DNA of 6,356 bases. Source: Myxococcales bacterium. Its GTDB lineage: Bacteria; Myxococcota; Myxococcia; Myxococcales; Anaeromyxobacteraceae. Location: assembly GCA_021784995.1 (NCBI GenBank), contig JAJYHA010000236.1:1-6356 (forward strand), written 5' to 3'. Under the pieces are notes generated by a model. That model saw nothing but the letters and a program-made list of their open reading frames with translations, was not told where the DNA came from and searched no databases. The position numbers and the translations under genes are program-made. This document shows, piece after piece, positions 1 to 3,411 of this stretch. Each line of letters opens with the position of its first letter. Position 1 is the stretch's first letter.

Positions 1-201
1 CCCTTCGGCGTGCGCCTGCACGACGACGCCGCCGCCGCGTGGCGCGCCCTCGCCCTGCTCCTCGAGCGGCTGCCGGGATGGCGCTGCGCCATCCTGGCGC
101 CCGACCGTGGGCTCGAGCGGCACCTGCCTCCGCGGCCCGCCGAGATCCTGCACCTCCGTCCGGGGGGCATGGCCTGCCGGCTGCTCCTGCTCGCGCCGTG
201 A
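1..201 (+). CDS. C-terminal end of an RlmL-like SAM-dependent RNA methyltransferase (partial, 5' end outside window)
   Basis: Frame 1 is open from the first base and ends at the TGA at 199-201, giving 66 residues of a gene that begins upstream. The visible protein starts PFGVRL, which reads as the end of an NPPFGxRL motif, the motif IV active-site loop of N6-adenine/N2-guanine class I methyltransferases. It is followed by a helix (about residues 10-24), PGW at 25-27, then a strand and a short tail ending LLLLAP. This order (NPP[FY]GxRL, helix, GW, strand, LRP, G, hydrophobic strand, stop) matches the tail of the complete THUMP methyltransferase at 2079-3320, which has HGW, LLEE, RLRP and VKLLRY in the same order. 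The assignment rests on this short alignment plus knowledge of the family. The THUMP and SAM-binding parts are not visible, so another Rossmann methyltransferase with an NPPF loop remains possible. The substrate cannot be inferred. Confidence 0.6.
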   Translation, partial: PFGVRLHDDAAAAWRALALLLERLPGWRCAILAPDRGLERHLPPRPAEILHLRPGGMACRLLLLAP

Positions 202-242
202 CGGGCCACTCCGCCGTCCGCGTGCCACGGAGATGTCACGGG

Positions 243-259
243 GGCGGCGCGGCGCCGCC
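243..259. repeat. GC-rich dyad before the PAP2 gene
   Basis: GGCGGCGC at 243-250 and GCGCCGCC at 252-259 are perfect 8-bp inverted arms around a single central base. The right arm can instead pair with GGCGG at 268-272 (CCGCCG with CGGCGG, loop 261-266), so two overlapping hairpins are possible in the 85-base gap between the upstream gene and the ATG at 287. There is no T-run, so it is not a canonical intrinsic terminator. It may be a structured end for the upstream transcript or a fold close to the PAP2 start. In DNA this GC-rich, dyads of this length also occur by chance. Confidence 0.25.
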
Positions 260-286
260 GCGGTGCCGGCGGTAGGCTGATCGGCG

Positions 287-874
287 ATGGCTCGTCGTGG
301 CATCGAGCTCGCGGAGGGAGCGCTCGCCGGCGTGCCGGTCGAGCCGGAGCGCCTGGCGCGCCTCGTCCGTCTGCTCGGGTACGACGAGCGCATCCTCCTC
401 CACCTCCGCCGCTACCGGGGCCCATGGCGCACGCGCCTGGCGCGGCTCCTCACCCGCCTCGGCGACGGCCGGAGCTGGGCCGCGCTGGCCCTCCTGCTGC
501 TCGCGACCGCCCGCGCCGCGCCGGTGCACCTCGCGCTGCGCCTCGCGGCCGGAGCGGCCCTCGGCGCCGCCGCGGCCCAGGTGCTCAAGCGCAGGCTCGC
601 CCGTGTCCGCCCCGCCGTGGCGATCGACGGCTTCCAGGCGCTGGCCGAGGACCCCGACGCCTTCTCCTTCCCCTCCGGGCACGCGGCGACCGCCTTCGCC
701 GTGGCGGTCGCCGTCGCGGGGGAGCCGGCCCACGCGGGCCCGTTGGCCCTCTGCCTGGCGAGCGGCATCGCGCTCTCTCGGGTCTACCTCGGCGCGCACT
801 ACCCCCTCGACGTCGCGGCGGGCTCCCTCCTGGGCTCGGGCGTCGGCCTCCTGGCGCGCCTCCTCGTGCCCTGA
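287..874 (+). CDS. PAP2-family membrane phosphatase (lipid phosphate / undecaprenyl-diphosphatase-like)
   Basis: A 195-residue integral membrane phosphatase, a normal length for small bacterial PAP2 proteins. All three catalytic motifs of the acid phosphatase/vanadium haloperoxidase superfamily are intact and correctly spaced: K101-x6-R108-P109, P129-S130-G131-H132, and S164-R165-x5-H171-x3-D175. In the family, His171 attacks the phosphate and His132 acts as general acid. Hydrophobic segments lie at about 64-80, 82-100, 134-147, 152-164 and 176-194, which would place the active site on the outer face of the cytoplasmic membrane. The N-terminal 60 residues are amphipathic, with a segment (about 33-64, ending LTRLGDGRSW) typical of PAP2 proteins acting on polyprenyl or phospholipid phosphates. 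Probable substrates are undecaprenyl diphosphate, phosphatidate or lipid A phosphates; the sequence does not decide between them. The start at 287 is ATG with only a weak upstream GGTAGG. It stands alone, with an 85-base gap before it and a long gap after it. Confidence 0.9.
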   Translation: MARRGIELAEGALAGVPVEPERLARLVRLLGYDERILLHLRRYRGPWRTRLARLLTRLGDGRSWAALALLLLATARAAPVHLALRLAAGAALGAAAAQVLKRRLARVRPAVAIDGFQALAEDPDAFSFPSGHAATAFAVAVAVAGEPAHAGPLALCLASGIALSRVYLGAHYPLDVAAGSLLGSGVGLLARLLVP

Positions 875-1008
875 GGGTGTCGCCGCGCCCCGCGCCGCGC
901 CACCGTGACGCACCGCGCCGGCGGCGGCCGCGAGGCGCACATCGCCCTCGTCGTCCCCACCTCGTCGCCCGCACGCCGCCGTGCATCCCACCTCGGACCA
1001 CGTGCGCC

Positions 1009-1046
1009 TTCACTCCGACACTGTAAGTGAACCAGGCGCTTGACTT
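1009..1046. promoter_or_regulatory. Candidate operator: overlapping short dyads around the putative -35 box
   Basis: TTCACT at 1009-1014 and AGTGAA at 1026-1031 form a perfect 6-bp inverted repeat separated by 11 bases. Inside it lies ACACTGT (1018-1024), which is offset by one base from the same centre. A second, imperfect dyad spans 1025-1046: the left half AAGTGAACC pairs with the right half GCTTGACTT at 7 of 9 positions around a 4-base centre, and it covers the TTGACT at 1040-1045. Related AAGTGA/AAGTCA words therefore recur on alternating strands. This is what a repressor or activator site over a promoter could look like, but no regulator family can be named and chance is not excluded. 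Confidence 0.3.
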
Positions 1047-1067
1047 GCCCCGTCCGCGTGCAATGTT
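1040..1067 (+). promoter_or_regulatory. Candidate sigma-70-type promoter for the diguanylate cyclase
   Basis: TTGACT at 1040-1045 matches the -35 consensus TTGACA at 5 of 6 positions. After 16 bases, AATGTT at 1062-1067 is a poor -10 element, matching TATAAT at 3 of 6. It lies in the only AT-richer patch of the intergenic region and points toward the cyclase. Transcription would begin near 1074, giving a leader of about 130 bases to the GTG at 1205. The strong -35 with a weak -10 and overlapping dyads would suit a regulated promoter; this last point is inference. Confidence 0.4.
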
Positions 1068-1122
1068 TCGCATGACTCGGCGGATCGGGGGTCACCGTCA
1101 GCATCACGCACCCGCAGGCTCC

Positions 1123-1141
1123 GACCGCGCCCGGCGCGGTC
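1123..1141. repeat. Perfect 9-bp near-palindrome in the presumed cyclase leader
   Basis: GACCGCGCC at 1123-1131 and GGCGCGGTC at 1133-1141 are exact inverted complements around one central C. As RNA this would give a stable GC hairpin of about 7-8 bp with a tight loop between the candidate promoter and the start codon; as DNA it is a 19-bp operator-like dyad. No T-run follows, so it is unlikely to be an intrinsic terminator. By rough estimate a perfect 9-bp dyad of this spacing is expected less than once in the whole window, so its place in the leader is mildly notable. Confidence 0.35.
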
Positions 1142-1190
1142 ACCGCGGCGGCGCACCGGATGGTGCGCTGGTCCTCGTGGTGCGTCCGCC

Positions 1191-1199
1191 GGGGGGGAG
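1191..1199 (+). promoter_or_regulatory. Ribosome-binding site that favours the GTG start at 1205
   Basis: GGGGGGGAG at 1191-1199 contains a good Shine-Dalgarno core (GGGAG) and ends 5 bases before GTG at 1205. The in-frame ATG at 1160 has no comparable purine run before it. This is the main reason for placing the start of the diguanylate cyclase at 1205 rather than 1160. Confidence 0.5.
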
Positions 1200-1204
1200 C
1201 CGCG

Positions 1205-2059
1205 GTGCGCTCCCTCTCGCCCGGCACGGCGGTCGGCCTCGGCCTCGCGCTCACGGCGGCGGTCGCGATCGGCGACGAGATGACGGGGCCCGACCTCTCC
1301 TTCACGCTCCTGTACCTCGGGCCGGTGGCCTTCGTGACGTGGTTCGTCTCCCTCCGCGCCGGCCTCGCGCTCTCCGCGCTGAGCGCGCTCGCCGACCTCG
1401 CCTGCGACTACGCGTCGCGCCCGCGGCCGCTGCCCACCACGGTGGCCGCGTGGAACCTGGCGGTCCAGCTCGGCACGTTCTTCGCGCTCGCCATCGTGCT
1501 CTCGGCGCTCAAGGCGCGGCTGGCGCTCGAGCAGCAGCTGGCGCGCACGGATCCGCTCACGATGGTCGCGAACCGACGGGCGTTCCTGGAGCAGGCCGCG
1601 ATCGAGCTGGAGCGCTCGCGCCGGACCGGGCGACCCGTGACCGTGGCCTACCTCGACTGCGACGACTTCAAGGTCGTCAACGACCTGCTCGGCCACGCCC
1701 AGGGCGACGCGCTCCTGTGCACCCTGGCCTCCACCCTGCGCGGCGCCACGCGCGTCATGGACACGGTGGCGCGGCTGGGCGGAGACGAGTTCGGGCTGCT
1801 GCTGGTGGACGCCGACGCGTCGACGGCGGGCGCGCTGGTGGCGCGCCTGCGGGCGGCGCTCGCGACGGCCGCCTACCGCGAGGGCTGGACGGTTTCGCTC
1901 AGCATCGGCGCCGCGACCTTCGTCGCGCCGCCGCGCTCGGTCGACGACATGCTCCGCCACGCCGACCAGCTCATGTACGACGCGAAGCGCTCCGGGAAGG
2001 GCAGCGTGAAGATGGAGATCGTCGGGGTCGCGCCGGGCGCGGCGGCGGGCGTCGCCTAG
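1205..2059 (+). CDS. Membrane-anchored diguanylate cyclase (GGDEF domain)
   Basis: It makes the second messenger c-di-GMP from two GTP. With the GTG start at 1205 the protein has 284 residues. The N-terminal third is four hydrophobic segments (about 7-23, 31-49, 51-67 and 81-102), an input module without a recognisable ligand-binding loop. A short helical linker (103-115) leads into a complete GGDEF domain: DPLT 116-119, NRRAF 123-127, the metal/nucleotide loop DCDDFKVVND 151-160, LGHAQGD 162-168, the signature GGDEF 192-196 and SLSIG 231-235. The signature is intact, so catalysis is expected. RVMD at 183-186, five residues before GGDEF, is a proper inhibitory I-site, implying product feedback. 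The usual DPLTGLxNRR is DPLTMVANRR here, a minor variation. No EAL or HD-GYP domain follows. An ATG at 1160 would add 15 residues but lacks a ribosome-binding site. The methyltransferase gene starts 19 bases downstream, so co-transcription is likely. Confidence 0.92.
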   Translation: MRSLSPGTAVGLGLALTAAVAIGDEMTGPDLSFTLLYLGPVAFVTWFVSLRAGLALSALSALADLACDYASRPRPLPTTVAAWNLAVQLGTFFALAIVLSALKARLALEQQLARTDPLTMVANRRAFLEQAAIELERSRRTGRPVTVAYLDCDDFKVVNDLLGHAQGDALLCTLASTLRGATRVMDTVARLGGDEFGLLLVDADASTAGALVARLRAALATAAYREGWTVSLSIGAATFVAPPRSVDDMLRHADQLMYDAKRSGKGSVKMEIVGVAPGAAAGVA

Positions 2060-2078
2060 CGCCCCGGCCCGGGCTACA

Positions 2079-3320
2079 GTGGCGCCCGTGCGCTTCTTCG
2101 CGACGTGCGCCAAGGGGACGGAGGGGGCCCTCCGCCGCGAGCTGGTCGCCCTCCGCCTGCGCGGCGTGCGCGGCGAGCGGGGCGGCGTCTCGTTCGAGGG
2201 CGAGCTCGAGGCGGGCATGCGCGCCTGCCTGTACGCGCGGGTGGCGATGCGCGTCCTCCTCCAGCTCGGCCACTTCCCGGCGCCGGACGCGCCGGCGCTG
2301 TACGACGGCGTGCGCGCCGTCGACTGGACCGCCTGGCTCACGGCGCGGACGACGCTGGCGGTGGAGGCGACCGTCCGCGACTCCGCCATCACCCACTCCG
2401 GGTTCGCCGCCCTCAAGGTGAAGGACGCGGTGGTCGACGCGCTCCGCGACCGCCTCGGGGCGCGGCCCGACGTCGACCCGCGCGACCCCGACGTACGGAT
2501 CGTCCTGCACCTGGCGCAGGACGGCGCCGACCTCGCGCTCGACCTCGCGGGGGAGCCGCTGCACCGCCGCGGGTATCGCGCCGGGATGACTCCCGCGCCG
2601 CTCAAGGAGACCCTGGCCGCGGCCGTGCTCGCGCTGGGGGGCGTCGATCCCGCGCGCCCCTTCGTGGACCCGATGTGCGGGTCCGGGACGCTCGCCGTCG
2701 AGCACGCCCTGGCGGCCCGCCGCCTGGCGCCGGGCCTCCACCGGCCCTTCGGCTTCCAGCGCTGGCCCGCCTACCGGGGCCGGCTGCAGTCCGCCTGGGA
2801 CCGGATGAAGGAGGAGGCGCGCCACGCGGCGCTGCCCGCCTGCCCGGCGCCGGTGATCGCGCGCGACCTGTTCGCGAAGGCGCTCGACGTGGCCCGCCGC
2901 AACGCGGCCGCCGCCGGGGTGGCGCAGGACATCCGCTTCGAGCTGGGCGACGTCCGCGCCCTGGCGCCCCCGCCGGACCTCGCGCCCGGCGCCGTCTGCA
3001 CCAACCCACCCTACGGTGAGCGCCTGATGGGCCGCGGCGACCGGCGCGAGGACGCCGCAAGGGCCGGGCGCCCCACGCGCGCCGGGAGCCGGCGCGCCGG
3101 AGGCGAGGACCAGGGACGCGACGACCGCGTGGCGCGCCTCAAGCTGCAGGGGCTCTACCGGGGCATGGCCGAGGCGCTCGCCCGGTGGCACGGCTGGGAC
3201 GTGATCTTCCTGTCGGGCAGCCCGCTGCTGGAGGAGGCGATGCGCCTCCGCCCGCAGGTGACGCACCGGCTCTGGAACGGTCCGCTCGAGGTGAAGCTGC
3301 TCCGCTACCGCATCCGGTAG
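2079..3320 (+). CDS. THUMP-domain class I SAM-dependent RNA methyltransferase, RlmL/YpsC-like
   Basis: Predicted to methylate 23S rRNA, in the family of the RlmL half of E. coli RlmKL (m2G in 23S rRNA) and B. subtilis YpsC. At 413 residues it corresponds to the RlmL part only; no RlmK domain follows. Order: N-terminal ferredoxin-like segment (FFATCAKGTEGALRREL, about 6-22), THUMP domain (about 45-158), family motif LHRRGYR 161-167, SAM-binding motif I DPMCGSGTLAVE 197-208, acidic motif around FELGD 287-291, and catalytic NPPYGERL 309-316. The C-terminal subdomain resumes at LYRGM 359-363 and runs to the stop. Between these, residues 317-352 are an Arg/Gly/Asp-rich, probably disordered insertion that the family does not usually carry, noted separately. 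The start used is GTG at 2079; GTG at 2088 (protein beginning with RFFATCAKGTE) is equally credible. A related methyltransferase tail ends at 201, so assigning rlmL to either copy would be a guess. Confidence 0.9.
   Translation: MAPVRFFATCAKGTEGALRRELVALRLRGVRGERGGVSFEGELEAGMRACLYARVAMRVLLQLGHFPAPDAPALYDGVRAVDWTAWLTARTTLAVEATVRDSAITHSGFAALKVKDAVVDALRDRLGARPDVDPRDPDVRIVLHLAQDGADLALDLAGEPLHRRGYRAGMTPAPLKETLAAAVLALGGVDPARPFVDPMCGSGTLAVEHALAARRLAPGLHRPFGFQRWPAYRGRLQSAWDRMKEEARHAALPACPAPVIARDLFAKALDVARRNAAAAGVAQDIRFELGDVRALAPPPDLAPGAVCTNPPYGERLMGRGDRREDAARAGRPTRAGSRRAGGEDQGRDDRVARLKLQGLYRGMAEALARWHGWDVIFLSGSPLLEEAMRLRPQVTHRLWNGPLEVKLLRYRIR
3027..3138 (+). repeat. In-frame palindrome-bearing insertion within the RlmL-like gene
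   Basis: The segment coding residues 317-352 of the methyltransferase (3027-3134) has no counterpart in the usual motif IV to C-terminal helix link, nor in the related tail at 1-201, where only about 8 residues separate RL from the helix. It holds a perfect 9-bp inverted repeat, GCGCGCCGG at 3077-3085 and CCGGCGCGC at 3089-3097, with a 3-base loop. A longer imperfect pair matches at 12 of 13: GGCGCCCCACGCG at 3067-3079 and the complement of CGCGTGGCGCGCC at 3126-3138. The reading frame is kept. It may be a small palindromic element caught in frame, or simple expansion of a loop; GC bias inflates such matches. Confidence 0.35.
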
Positions 3321-3411
3321 CGACGAGGGCCGGGCGGCGCGGCGGGACGCCCCGATGCGCGCCTGCGCGGACGGGCGGCGCCCCGCCACGCGAGCCGCTA
3401 GAACCTCCCGG

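Larger units (their letters stand above)
875..1204. other. Intergenic region upstream of the diguanylate cyclase
   Basis: A 330-base stretch without a supported gene. The first part (875-1000) is plain GC-rich sequence with no T-tract terminator. From about 1008 to 1080 the composition becomes distinctly more AT-rich than anywhere else in the window, and this patch holds the promoter candidate and short dyads described separately. From 1081 to 1204 it looks like a leader, with a perfect 9-bp dyad at 1123-1141 and a purine-rich ribosome-binding site just before the GTG at 1205. An in-frame ATG at 1160 would move the start of the next gene 45 bases into this region. Confidence 0.6.

Noticed and set aside
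236..991. 251-codon minus-strand frame over the PAP2 gene
   Set aside because: The plus-strand PAP2 protein has all three catalytic motifs correctly spaced; the antisense product shows no family features.
905..1030. Small plus-strand ORF (GTG at 905 to TGA at 1030, 41 residues) in the gap after the PAP2 gene
   Set aside because: No ribosome-binding site, no recognisable motif, and it ends inside the promoter/dyad region.
875..1204. c-di-GMP riboswitch or other known structured RNA upstream of the cyclase
   Set aside because: Apart from one short perfect dyad at 1123-1141 I see no arrangement of stems and conserved loops resembling a known riboswitch class.
2067..2074. GCCCGGGC palindrome just before the methyltransferase start
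   Set aside because: An 8-bp GC palindrome is expected several times by chance in this window and has no supporting context.
1010..2605. 531-codon open frame on the minus strand, and a 464-codon plus-strand frame at 1027-2421
   Set aside because: Both overlap the GGDEF and THUMP genes in other frames and consist of Arg/Ala/Pro-rich sequence typical of shadow frames in high-GC DNA.
3321..3411. Possible terminator between the methyltransferase and lhr
   Set aside because: Only 5-bp GC arms (such as GGGCG and CGCCC) can be paired and no T-run follows; such pairs are abundant by chance at this GC content.
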